Positions 43,501-51,991 of a stretch of DNA of 64,000 nt are shown piece by piece. The translations under genes and the position numbers were made by a program. The first letter of the stretch is position 1. The number at the start of each line of letters is the position of its first letter. The notes under the pieces were generated by a model, which saw only the letters and a list, made by a program, of their open reading frames with translations, did no database searches and was not told the origin of the DNA. Origin of the DNA: Gammaproteobacteria bacterium MedPE (lineage in GTDB: Bacteria > Pseudomonadota > Gammaproteobacteria > Enterobacterales > Psychrobiaceae). The stretch is from the NCBI GenBank assembly GCA_001874365.1, contig MPDF01000001.1, positions 1-64,000 on the forward strand, given 5' to 3'.

Positions 43501-44349
43501 TTAGCTATTTAAGTATTTAGCATGGAAATCGATGTGAGATTCTATAAAGCTCGCAATGAAGAAGTAGCTGTGATTGTAACCATCGCGCATATTAATGGTT
43601 GCTTCATAGTTAGCGTCGCCAGCTGCTGTAATTAAATTGTCCGTTAACAATTCCTCTTCAAGGAAATTATCCTCACTGCCTTGATCGACTAACATCGGTA
43701 ATTGATTGTTACCTTGCTTGATCAAGTGGCACGTGTCGTATGGTAGCCATGCATTAAGGTGATCGCCTAAATAATTAAAGAACGCTTTTTGGCCCCAAGG
43801 TGTTTCAATTGGATTAACAATTGGGCTAAATGCCGACACACTTTGATAAGCTGTTGAATTACGTAAAGCAATAACTAACGCGCCATGGCCTCCCATTGAA
43901 TGGCCAAAAATTGATTTTTTATCGGTGACCGGTAAACTTTCTTCAATTAACGCTGGCAGCTCTGAGACGACATAGTCATACATATTAAAATGTGTTTTCC
44001 ACGGCTTCTGAGTGGCGTTCACATAAAAACCAGCACCTTGGCCAAAGGCGTAATCATCTTCTAAATCATCAGGTACGTCCTCACCTCGTGGGCTAGTATC
44101 AGGCATAACGAGTGCGATGCCGTGCTTTGCAGCCCATTGTTGTGCGCCTGCTTTCACCGAAAAGTTTTCATCTGTACAGGTAAGGCCCGATAAAAAATAC
44201 AGAACAGGAACGGGGGTATCTTTACTCGCTTGCGGCGGTAAATAAACGGAAAACGTCATCATACAATGATTAACAGCAGATTGATGCTGATATTGATTAT
44301 GAGAGCCTTCAAAGAGTTTTTGAGTGGATAATAAATTTAATGTCGACAT
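43501..44349 (-). CDS. fghA: S-formylglutathione hydrolase
   Basis: A 282-residue alpha/beta-hydrolase of the esterase D family, which cleaves S-formylglutathione to formate and glutathione in formaldehyde detoxification. The nucleophile is in FGHSMGGHGAL (Ser about 151). The acid is in DQGSEDNFL and the His in GYNHSYFFIA. Other landmarks are YFLSGLTCTDENF and DTSPRGEDVPDD. The ATG at 44349 with GAGAT upstream begins MSTLNLLSTQKLFEG, the family start; an in-frame upstream extension to 44403 is rejected. The usual partner, glutathione-dependent formaldehyde dehydrogenase, is not in this window. It converges on rmf across the second IS4. Confidence 0.93.
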   Translation of the reverse strand: MSTLNLLSTQKLFEGSHNQYQHQSAVNHCMMTFSVYLPPQASKDTPVPVLYFLSGLTCTDENFSVKAGAQQWAAKHGIALVMPDTSPRGEDVPDDLEDDYAFGQGAGFYVNATQKPWKTHFNMYDYVVSELPALIEESLPVTDKKSIFGHSMGGHGALVIALRNSTAYQSVSAFSPIVNPIETPWGQKAFFNYLGDHLNAWLPYDTCHLIKQGNNQLPMLVDQGSEDNFLEEELLTDNLITAAGDANYEATINMRDGYNHSYFFIASFIESHIDFHAKYLNS

Positions 44350-44492
44350 AACGATCTCTATGCAGTCTGATTTGCTCTGCATAATAGCAAAGAATAATGT
44401 CAAAGCGGCAGATAAATTAGTTTTTTACGGCACTTTGCCCTTGTTGCTGATTTTGATAGAATCTATTTTATTTCTTATCAAGTTACATCACT

Positions 44493-47400
44493 TTGTCTGA
44501 CCAAACACCAGCGACGCAAGACGCGAGCGAATTATCTAACGATCAAATTATCAACATTATTAAGCAGCAGTCGTATCACTGTACTTTGCTCGATGGTATT
44601 AAACTGCGTGCAAGGTTACGTTCACTGCGAAAAATTAAGCAATCGGACCGTATTACTAAGACACTTGAAAAAATCAGTGTTGATTGCAGTAAAGCACTCC
44701 ATCGATATGAGCAACGCGTTGCGGACGTGCCAACGGTTAATTACCCACCTCAACTGCCGGTTAGCCAGCTGCAAGAGAAAATTGCCAAAGCAATTCGTAA
44801 TCACCAAGTGGTTATCGTTGCGGGTGAGACCGGTTCAGGTAAAACGACGCAATTGCCTAAAATTTGTTTAGAAGTAGGGCGTGGTTTAAAAGGAATGATT
44901 GGTCATACTCAGCCACGACGCCTTGCAGCGCGCAGTGTTGCTGAGCGTATTGCTGATGAAATGAATTGTGAACTAGGAGACGCCGTCGGTTTTAGGGTTC
45001 GTTTTGCTGATAAGCTCAATGATCACAGTTATATAAAACTAATGACGGACGGTATTTTGCTGGCGGAGATTGCCCATGATCCGTTTCTAAATCGCTATGA
45101 TACTATCATCATTGATGAGGCACATGAACGTAGCTTAAATATTGATTTTCTATTTGGTTATTTAAAACGTATTTTACCAAAGCGTCCTGATCTGAAGGTG
45201 GTAATTACATCAGCGACTATCGATACTGAACGTTTTTCGAAGCATTTTAGTGATGCGCCTGTCATTGAAGTCAGTGGACGTACTTACCCAGTAGAGCTTC
45301 GTTACCACATTGATGATGGTGACGAAGATAAAGATCAGTTGCAGTCAATATTCGATGCCGTTGATGAGCTAATGGATGAGGGTGACGGCGATATCTTGAT
45401 CTTTATGAATGGTGAACGAGAAATTCGTGATACCAGTGATGCATTATCTAAACGAAAATTAGCCAATACTGATATTTTGCCGTTATACGCACGCCTAAGT
45501 TATAGCGAGCAATCTAAAATATTTAAAACCAGTCATAAACGTCGCATAGTGCTTGCGACGAATGTTGCTGAAACGTCACTAACAGTGCCGGGTATACGAT
45601 ACGTTATCGACCCAGGCACTGCCCGTATTAGCCGTTATAGCTATCGTACGAAAGTGCAAAGACTACCCATCGAAAAGATTTCTCAAGCGAGCGCGAATCA
45701 GCGTAAGGGTCGTTGTGGTCGTGTTGCCGATGGCATTTGTATTCGTCTATATAGCGAACAAGATTTCGATGCCCGTTCACCGTTTACAGATCCTGAAATT
45801 CTACGGACTAATTTGGCATCGGTGATTTTACAAATGGTGTCACTGGGATTAGGGCACATTGAAGCCTTTCCGTTTCTTCAGGCGCCGGACAGTCGCAATG
45901 TTAATGATGGTATCCGATTACTCGAAGAAATTGGTGCGTTGTCTAAAGAGCACGATAAGAAAAAACAATATGGTGATGAGCAACTAAGTTTGTCTAAAAT
46001 TGGTCAGCAGATCAGTAAGCTGCCAATTGATCCTCGACTTGCGCGAATGGTGATTGAAGCCCAGCGCAATGGCGCGCTGTCTCAATTGTTGATCATCACA
46101 GCGGGTTTAAGTCTACAAGATCCTCGTGAACGTCCGCTTGAACATCAGCAAAAATCAGACAGTTGTCATCAAAAACACTTAGATAAAACATCAGACTTTA
46201 TCGGCTTTTTAAACCTATGGACTCACCTTAAAACACAGCAGCAAGCGTTATCGAATTCTCGTTTTCGCAAACTGTGTCGTGAAGAATTTCTCAATTATAA
46301 TCGCGTGCGCGAATGGCAAGATTTAGTCGGCCAACTGACTCAAGTACTGCAAGAACAGGGGATTGAAGTCAACGAAAATGACGCTGGTTTTGATCAAATC
46401 CACCAGTCAATTTTGGCAGGGTTATTGAGTCATATTGGTTTTAAAGAGTCAGATAATGAATTTAGTGGCGCTCGAAATAGCAAGTTCCACGTTTTCCCGG
46501 GGTCGGCACTTGCCAAAAAGCCCCCTAAATGGGTGATGGTTTCTGAATTGGTTGAAACCTCTCGTTTATTTGGCCGCGTTGCTGCCAAAATTGAACCGCA
46601 ATGGATAGAGCCATTAGCGGGGGATTTAGTTAAAAAGAGCTATAGCGAAGCCCACTTTGAGAAGAAACGCGGCCAAGTTGTTGCCTTTGAACAAGTGAGC
46701 TTGTTTGGCGTTGTTATCGTTGCAAAACGTAAAGTGGATTATTCTCCGATTGCCCCGTCGGAGTCTCGTGAGCTATTTATTCGTCAAGGGCTTGTTGAAG
46801 GGCAATTAGCATCGAATATTTCATTTTATCGTCATAATCTGAATCTGGTTTCACAAGTTGAAGATTTAGAACACAAGTCTCGTCGTCGTGACATTCTCGT
46901 TGATGATAATGATTTATATCTGTTTTATGAAGAAGCATTGCCAAAGCACATTGTTAATGAAGTTCAGCTCAACAGCTGGTGGCGAAAAGACGGTAAAAAA
47001 ATTGCCAAGTCGCTTGAGTTTAATGTCGACCAGTTAATGCGTGATAGTGCTAATGGCGTCAGTAAAAATGACTTTCCTGATACATGGCAGCAGGGGAATT
47101 TGACACTGCGCGTGAGCTACAATTTTGAACCTGGCCACCTCGATGATGGTGTCAGCATTCATATTCCCATTGAGTTACTTAATCAAATTCAAGCGGTGGA
47201 CTTTGATTGGCAAGTGAATGGTTTACGTCAAGAGAAAGTCATCGCGCTTATTAAGTCATTGCCTAAAGCAATTCGCCGTAATTTTGTGCCTGCACCAAAC
47301 TATGCTGATGCGTGTATGGCGGCAATGCCAGTGATGGAATCGACTTTAATCGAAGCAATGAGCAAGCAATTATTGCGAATGTCTGGTGTGCGTATTGGCC

Positions 47401-48452
47401 CTGAGTCATGGGATTTAAATCAGTTAACACCCCATTTGTTAATGAACTTTAAGATCGAAGAAGTACTTAAGGGACGAAAGAATAAACTCATTGCTCAAGG
47501 ACGTGATTTAGCAACGCTGCAAGAAGAGCTCAGTGATAAAGTGGCGAAATCGTTAGTTAAAGTGGCTGACGATGGCATTGAAAAGCAAAATATTACAACA
47601 TGGGACTTTGGACAATTACCACGTAGTTATACCAGTAAACGTGGCCAGTTTGAGGTTAAAGCGTACCCGGCTTTGGTAGCGGCCAAAGACAGTGTTGAAA
47701 TTAAACTTTTTGATAGTGAAGAGCAGGCGCAAGTAGCGACGCGATTAGGCATGCGAAAGTTACTGCTGTTAAACGTACCATCGCCTATTGCTCATATGCA
47801 GCGAACTTTGCCTAACAAAGCTAAGCTAGGGTTGTACTATCATGGTTTTGGTCAGCTCAATGTGTTGATTGATGACATTATTAGTGCAGCCGTTGATGTC
47901 ATTGTTGAAAAAAATGATGGAAGTACAAATAATGAACAAGAGTTCACTTTATTAAAAGATAAGGTGCGCAGTGATTTAGCTGATACAGTGGTGGTTATTG
48001 CCCAAGCCGTAGAGCAGTGTTTGAGTTTGTACAATCAAGTAAACAAAAGGCTTAAAGGTAAGGTAGGGCTTGATATGATCATGGCACATGGCGATATTAA
48101 AGCGCAACTTGAAGGGCTTATTTTCAAAGGGTTTGTCACAGAGCTTGGATTTGAGCGATTGGGGCATTTACAGCGTTATTTGAGTGCAGTCCTTAAGCGT
48201 TTAGACAAGTTAGTCATTGACGTTAATAAAGATCGTCTTGCGATGCTGAGTATTGAACGAGTTTATAAAGACTATCAAGCACTCGTCAATAAACTGCCTA
48301 AGCGTAGTCAGATCCCATCGGCATTACTTGATATTCGCTGGATGATTGAGGAGCTTCGTGTGTCGTTATTTGCTCAGACCTTAGGTACGCAGTATCCTGT
48401 CTCTGAAAAGCGCGTTTCACAGGCGATTAATGAGTTTAAAAAGAATAATTAA
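44493..48452 (+). CDS. hrpA: ATP-dependent RNA helicase HrpA (DEAH box)
   Basis: A 1319-residue DEAH helicase (E. coli HrpA 1300). It unwinds RNA and, in E. coli, resolves stalled or collided ribosomes. The Walker A motif GETGSGKTTQ is at 111-120, DEAH at 208-211 (IIIDEAHERSLN), SAT in ITSATIDTERF, and the helicase C motif in NQRKGRCGRVADGICIRLY. HA2/OB-fold and the long HrpA-specific C-terminal domain (about 650-1319) follow. The start is a TTG at 44493 with only a poor ribosome site, so expression may be low or the true start may differ by a few codons. The exported peroxiredoxin gene follows after 26 bp. Confidence 0.94.
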   Translation: MSDQTPATQDASELSNDQIINIIKQQSYHCTLLDGIKLRARLRSLRKIKQSDRITKTLEKISVDCSKALHRYEQRVADVPTVNYPPQLPVSQLQEKIAKAIRNHQVVIVAGETGSGKTTQLPKICLEVGRGLKGMIGHTQPRRLAARSVAERIADEMNCELGDAVGFRVRFADKLNDHSYIKLMTDGILLAEIAHDPFLNRYDTIIIDEAHERSLNIDFLFGYLKRILPKRPDLKVVITSATIDTERFSKHFSDAPVIEVSGRTYPVELRYHIDDGDEDKDQLQSIFDAVDELMDEGDGDILIFMNGEREIRDTSDALSKRKLANTDILPLYARLSYSEQSKIFKTSHKRRIVLATNVAETSLTVPGIRYVIDPGTARISRYSYRTKVQRLPIEKISQASANQRKGRCGRVADGICIRLYSEQDFDARSPFTDPEILRTNLASVILQMVSLGLGHIEAFPFLQAPDSRNVNDGIRLLEEIGALSKEHDKKKQYGDEQLSLSKIGQQISKLPIDPRLARMVIEAQRNGALSQLLIITAGLSLQDPRERPLEHQQKSDSCHQKHLDKTSDFIGFLNLWTHLKTQQQALSNSRFRKLCREEFLNYNRVREWQDLVGQLTQVLQEQGIEVNENDAGFDQIHQSILAGLLSHIGFKESDNEFSGARNSKFHVFPGSALAKKPPKWVMVSELVETSRLFGRVAAKIEPQWIEPLAGDLVKKSYSEAHFEKKRGQVVAFEQVSLFGVVIVAKRKVDYSPIAPSESRELFIRQGLVEGQLASNISFYRHNLNLVSQVEDLEHKSRRRDILVDDNDLYLFYEEALPKHIVNEVQLNSWWRKDGKKIAKSLEFNVDQLMRDSANGVSKNDFPDTWQQGNLTLRVSYNFEPGHLDDGVSIHIPIELLNQIQAVDFDWQVNGLRQEKVIALIKSLPKAIRRNFVPAPNYADACMAAMPVMESTLIEAMSKQLLRMSGVRIGPESWDLNQLTPHLLMNFKIEEVLKGRKNKLIAQGRDLATLQEELSDKVAKSLVKVADDGIEKQNITTWDFGQLPRSYTSKRGQFEVKAYPALVAAKDSVEIKLFDSEEQAQVATRLGMRKLLLLNVPSPIAHMQRTLPNKAKLGLYYHGFGQLNVLIDDIISAAVDVIVEKNDGSTNNEQEFTLLKDKVRSDLADTVVVIAQAVEQCLSLYNQVNKRLKGKVGLDMIMAHGDIKAQLEGLIFKGFVTELGFERLGHLQRYLSAVLKRLDKLVIDVNKDRLAMLSIERVYKDYQALVNKLPKRSQIPSALLDIRWMIEELRVSLFAQTLGTQYPVSEKRVSQAINEFKKNN

Positions 48453-48478
48453 CGTAAATTATCTACAAGGAGAGACTG

Positions 48479-49012
48479 ATGACACTTTCTAAAGGCGCAC
48501 GAGCACTGACGATTGCTTTTTCATTGATGGTACCTTTAATACTTGGTGCGGCAGAGTTAAAAGTTGGCGACGACGCACCTAACTTTTCACTTAAGGCGAC
48601 CAACGGAAAAACCTATACACTAGCTCATTATAAAGGCCGACAAGCTGTGGTGTTAGCGTGGTATCCCATGGCGAATACACGTGGTTGCACTATTGAGTGC
48701 CTTTCGTTGGTTAAAGACGGGCATCTTATTCGCCAATACGACGTTAGTTACTTTATGGCCAGTGTCGACCCACTGGAAGATAATCTTGATTTTGCTAAGA
48801 AAACAAAAGCTGATTTCCCAATGCTAAGCGACCCGACGAAGTCAGTTGCAACAGCTTATGATGTATTGAATTTCTTAGGGTTCGCGAAGCGTTGGACATT
48901 CTATATCAATAAAGATGGGAAAATTTCAAAAATTGATAAAAATATTCAACCTAAAACTGCAGCGAAAAATATAGCCGATAACTTAAATTTATTGGGTTTT
49001 AAATCACGATAG
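48479..49012 (+). CDS. Exported thiol peroxidase (peroxiredoxin, AhpC/TSA-Bcp type)
   Basis: A 177-residue peroxiredoxin with a signal peptide (about 1-24, hydrophobic TIAFSLMVPLILGAA), so it is periplasmic, unlike cytoplasmic Bcp. The peroxidatic motif P-x3-T-x2-C is WYPMANTRGC with Cys70. A second cysteine at 74 (CTIEC) could act as resolving residue, with three residues between rather than the four usual in Bcp/PrxQ. The Pro of the common TPGCT is Arg here. DPLEDNLDFAKK and FYINKDGKI complete the fold. AAGGAGAG precedes the ATG. It may be co-transcribed with hrpA. It reduces peroxides in the envelope; the reductant is unknown. Confidence 0.87.
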   Translation: MTLSKGARALTIAFSLMVPLILGAAELKVGDDAPNFSLKATNGKTYTLAHYKGRQAVVLAWYPMANTRGCTIECLSLVKDGHLIRQYDVSYFMASVDPLEDNLDFAKKTKADFPMLSDPTKSVATAYDVLNFLGFAKRWTFYINKDGKISKIDKNIQPKTAAKNIADNLNLLGFKSR

Positions 49013-49016
49013 ATGA

Positions 49017-49038
49017 TAGCCCTCGTTTAAGAGGGCTA
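49017..49038. terminator. Hairpin between the convergent peroxiredoxin and kinase-like genes
   Basis: TAGCCCTC, a GTTTAA loop and GAGGGCTA form a perfect 8-bp stem between convergent genes. It lacks a T-run on either side, so termination may be weak in both directions. Confidence 0.55.
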
Positions 49039-49045
49039 ACTGACA

Positions 49046-50917
49046 CTAGGGGAGTGTAATAGTAATAGAAGTCCCATTGTATTCTTGACTTTCAATTGCA
49101 ATTTCACCTTTTAGCTTTTCTGTGATTAGCTGATAGGTATTTGCCATGCCGATACCGACATATCCTCGGTCAGACTTCGTGGTATAAAAAGGTTCGAATA
49201 CTCGTGCAAGAGTTTCATCTGTCATTCCCTTGCCGTTATCGTTGAACTTAATGACGGCACCACCATTTGGTGTACCGTCGACACTTATGGCTATTTTTCC
49301 TTTTCCTTTGTTGTCGAAACCATGTTTTATGGCGTTGTTAAGTAAATTAATCAAAATTAACGCAATGTAGCTTGGTACCGAATCGATCTTTAATTTGTTC
49401 TCACCTGAATAAGTATATCCAATTTTACTTTGATTAAATTCAAAGTCATAAAGCATTACGATCTTTCTAATATATTCAACGACATCCAAAGTTATAACGT
49501 CATGTTCGTCTTGATCTGCTGCAACTATGTTGAAGTTTTCAAGTAGGGTAATTGCTTCTTGTAGCGCTAAACATCCCTGCTTGTTACCAGAGGCTTCAAA
49601 TTGTTCCTGAATCTCGTCCAACGATAATCCAACCGCATAGGTTAAATCTGTCGCGACATATCCAAGAGCAGCAACGTTTTCTGATTTCAATAATTGTGCT
49701 TCTCTTTCCGCCAGTAATTTATCATCTACAGCAGGCAGCGCCGGTGGTGCACTCGATTGAGATTTAGTTTTTGTCCACAGTAGATAAAGTCCAGCGATGC
49801 TTGCCAACAACGCTGCTAACATGCACCAAAATAGCCATTGATAGGGCGTATTGTCATTTTTAATTAAGTTGAGCTCGTTAATCTTCGTCGTGAGCTCTGT
49901 GTTTTTCACTTCCTGCGCTTTAATGTCAGTAGAAAGTTTTTCAATCAGTTTGTCTTGCTCTGCGGCTTTAACATCTTGCGCTTCTTTAGATGATTCCTGT
50001 CCTGAGTTATCTAATACTTGCTGCGTGTCTGTATTCTCGTTATTTGTTGCTATCAACAGTGCATTGGACTTTTCTAAGTCTGATTTTAACTGTTCAATTT
50101 CTTGCTCTTTTGTTTTAAGCATCAAATCTTTTTCAGCGCTTACTTGCTGCACGACTTTCAACGATTGCGCTTCTTTGTTTAAATCACTTTGAATTTTAGT
50201 GGATTTTTTGTTACTGGATTTTAGCGCTTTCTCAAGCGTTGAAATTCGCGAAATCTGCTTAGCTAACTTTGTTTCAAGTGCCAATAGTGTTTCTGTTTTC
50301 GTTAATTCATCATTAATTTCTTGTTCACGTTGTCGTTGTCGAAGAAGGGTGGGGCTTTCAGATAAAATAGCTTCTTCTTCTGATGTTGAGAGAAAGTTAA
50401 GGTCTGGAACAATTAATTTCGTAGCCTTTATGTTTGGATTGACAACATTAACACCTATGCGATTGTTTAAAGTAGTCGTTTCGATATTGATCATAGTTGT
50501 CGCTAAGTTTTTGCTATCGTCACTCAGAATTAAAGTGTCAAAACTGCGCATTAATCGGGTCGCAAGACGTTTTGATTGGTTTCTATTCGGTTTCGTTATA
50601 TAAAGAATGTTTGTATTTTTTCCTGTTGCAAAATCAGTAATTAATTCCACGGAAATATCTTTGTCTTTTACCCCTTTATCTGCAAAGTATTCACTAAAAT
50701 AGCGATGCATATCTTCATCTTCATAAACACCGATGACAAACGATGCCTGCTCTTGTTCATTAGGCCACGTGATATGTTTGGCTAATTTACTAACAATGAC
50801 AGCTTTTTGCTGATTCAGTGAATTACTCACTGCTCGAGCGTGACCGTTTGACATAAAGAAGAAGCAGAATGCTAAGGTCGCAATACTAGTGTATAGCCCA
50901 TTGAACCTAGTGGTCAT
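49046..50917 (-). CDS. YfiR-domain / degenerate histidine-kinase-like membrane protein
   Basis: A 623-residue protein with a signal peptide (1-28), a periplasmic YfiR-like (DUF4154) domain (about 33-175, with KLAKHITWPNE and FVIGVYEDED), a long coiled coil (about 190-350), a membrane helix (359-381), and a kinase-like C-terminus (400-623). The HATPase part looks intact: N-box LINLLNNAIKHGF (523-535), G1 NDNGKGM (559-565), F-box VFEPFYTT (573-580) and G2 GYVGIGMANTY (585-595). In the H-box, where families have AHEINNPL, it reads LTYAVGLSL with Tyr427 in place of the phospho-acceptor His. AGGATTAATT precedes the ATG. No response regulator is adjacent. Its role is unknown. Confidence 0.82.
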   Translation of the reverse strand: MTTRFNGLYTSIATLAFCFFFMSNGHARAVSNSLNQQKAVIVSKLAKHITWPNEQEQASFVIGVYEDEDMHRYFSEYFADKGVKDKDISVELITDFATGKNTNILYITKPNRNQSKRLATRLMRSFDTLILSDDSKNLATTMINIETTTLNNRIGVNVVNPNIKATKLIVPDLNFLSTSEEEAILSESPTLLRQRQREQEINDELTKTETLLALETKLAKQISRISTLEKALKSSNKKSTKIQSDLNKEAQSLKVVQQVSAEKDLMLKTKEQEIEQLKSDLEKSNALLIATNNENTDTQQVLDNSGQESSKEAQDVKAAEQDKLIEKLSTDIKAQEVKNTELTTKINELNLIKNDNTPYQWLFWCMLAALLASIAGLYLLWTKTKSQSSAPPALPAVDDKLLAEREAQLLKSENVAALGYVATDLTYAVGLSLDEIQEQFEASGNKQGCLALQEAITLLENFNIVAADQDEHDVITLDVVEYIRKIVMLYDFEFNQSKIGYTYSGENKLKIDSVPSYIALILINLLNNAIKHGFDNKGKGKIAISVDGTPNGGAVIKFNDNGKGMTDETLARVFEPFYTTKSDRGYVGIGMANTYQLITEKLKGEIAIESQEYNGTSITITLP

Positions 50918-51143
50918 AATTAATCCTATATTATGATATTTGAATGCGAAACATCTTACTTATAACCTGCCTTAATTCAATCTTTTAATGTGGTAATTTT
51001 AAAAATTTAGTTCTTTTGTATGGTTTGTGTTACCGAGTTATTCGTTAGGCACGCTGTTTTGACATTTTTCAGTATCACTTGCGCACTTAATGGAGGCAGG
51101 GTATAACCACTTAATATGATTATAGGGCCATTAAATACTAAGT

Positions 51144-51749
51144 ATGATTACTAATTTTTTACGCATCGCTGTGGCATGTATTTTTCTTACGGGCTGCGCA
51201 CAAAGCAAAATTGGAGTGCAGAGCAACGAAAATGATGCTAATGCAAAACTTGATGATGTGGCTAGTGAAACAAAACGATGGTCGTTAAACGTCTGGCGTA
51301 TTGGTCAGCAAAATTTTGACGTGACATTCTATGCACCTCAGGTGTCGATTGAGAGGTTAGTTGATAAGCGCGAACGTTATTATCGATTAGAACGACATCA
51401 ACGATTTTCGGTGTCATTAAATTTTGCAAAACCGAATTGTGCTGGTGAGCAAAATGCACAAGCGCATATCAAGTGTTTAATCGGAAAGATAAAACATAAC
51501 CCGCATCTGAAAATTGATGAAAACACGATCTCTCAGACAGCCCATAAAGACGGCCAAATATTGACGTATATGTCAATCATTGGCAAGGGTGCTCATAAAA
51601 TGAAAATCATTAACACGCATGTTGTATTTGAGCACTCTGGACATTGGGGGGATCTTCATGCGTCGATACTTCAGCCAAATCATCGTGAATTTTTAACGAT
51701 GTTAAAATTTCCAAGTCTGGTGTCTATTAATACTAATCGCATTCAGTAA
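51144..51749 (+). CDS. Putative lipoprotein of unknown function
   Basis: A 201-residue protein with a lipobox: a hydrophobic signal peptide ending in FLTGC at residues 14-18, so Cys18 would be lipidated. The mature part is basic and hydrophilic, with WSLNVWRIGQQNFDVTFYAPQ and a C-terminal region THVVFEHSGHWGDLHASIL. I do not recognise the family. The Asp or other +2 residue that would keep it in the inner membrane is absent (Ala at +2), so the outer membrane is likely. It is divergent from the kinase-like gene across 226 bp of AT-rich sequence with no other feature seen. Confidence 0.7.
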   Translation: MITNFLRIAVACIFLTGCAQSKIGVQSNENDANAKLDDVASETKRWSLNVWRIGQQNFDVTFYAPQVSIERLVDKRERYYRLERHQRFSVSLNFAKPNCAGEQNAQAHIKCLIGKIKHNPHLKIDENTISQTAHKDGQILTYMSIIGKGAHKMKIINTHVVFEHSGHWGDLHASILQPNHREFLTMLKFPSLVSINTNRIQ

Positions 51750-51848
51750 GTGCTTTTGTTGTGCTTAGGGAAAATAGACTAGAACAAGGCGCTCGATTGA
51801 TTTCGACATGGATGTAGATATTAGGGCAACGCAGGAGCAGATTGCCGG

Positions 51849-51866
51849 CTAATAGCTGGCTATTAG
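51849..51866. repeat. Intergenic dyad after the lipoprotein gene
   Basis: CTAATAGC, TG and GCTATTAG form a perfect 8-bp inverted repeat within a 242-bp gap (51750-51991) that has no gene. The stretch from about 51780 to 51910 differs in composition from nearby gaps (less AT-rich) and may be a degenerate repetitive extragenic element. Confidence 0.35.
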
Positions 51867-51949
51867 GATTGAGAGCAACGATGTTTGAGGTTATTTTAGC
51901 AAGCACCAGTGGGCAAATATTTAATGCAATTGGTATAGTGAAAGCGATG

Positions 51950-51985
51950 AGCCATAAACGCCTAAATGTGAAGGCGTTTATGGCT
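51950..51985. terminator. Long hairpin between the lipoprotein and M17 peptidase genes
   Basis: AGCCATAAACGCC and GGCGTTTATGGCT form a perfect 13-bp stem with a 10-nt loop, 7 bp beyond the M17 peptidase stop codon. No T-run follows in either direction, so it may act mainly as an mRNA 3'-end stabiliser for the peptidase gene. Confidence 0.55.
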
Positions 51986-51991
51986 GTAGTG

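Noticed and set aside
49851-50603. Two plus-strand frames opposite the kinase-like gene
   Set aside because: They are antisense to the coiled-coil coding part and are rich in Ser/Cys/Phe, typical of shadow translation.
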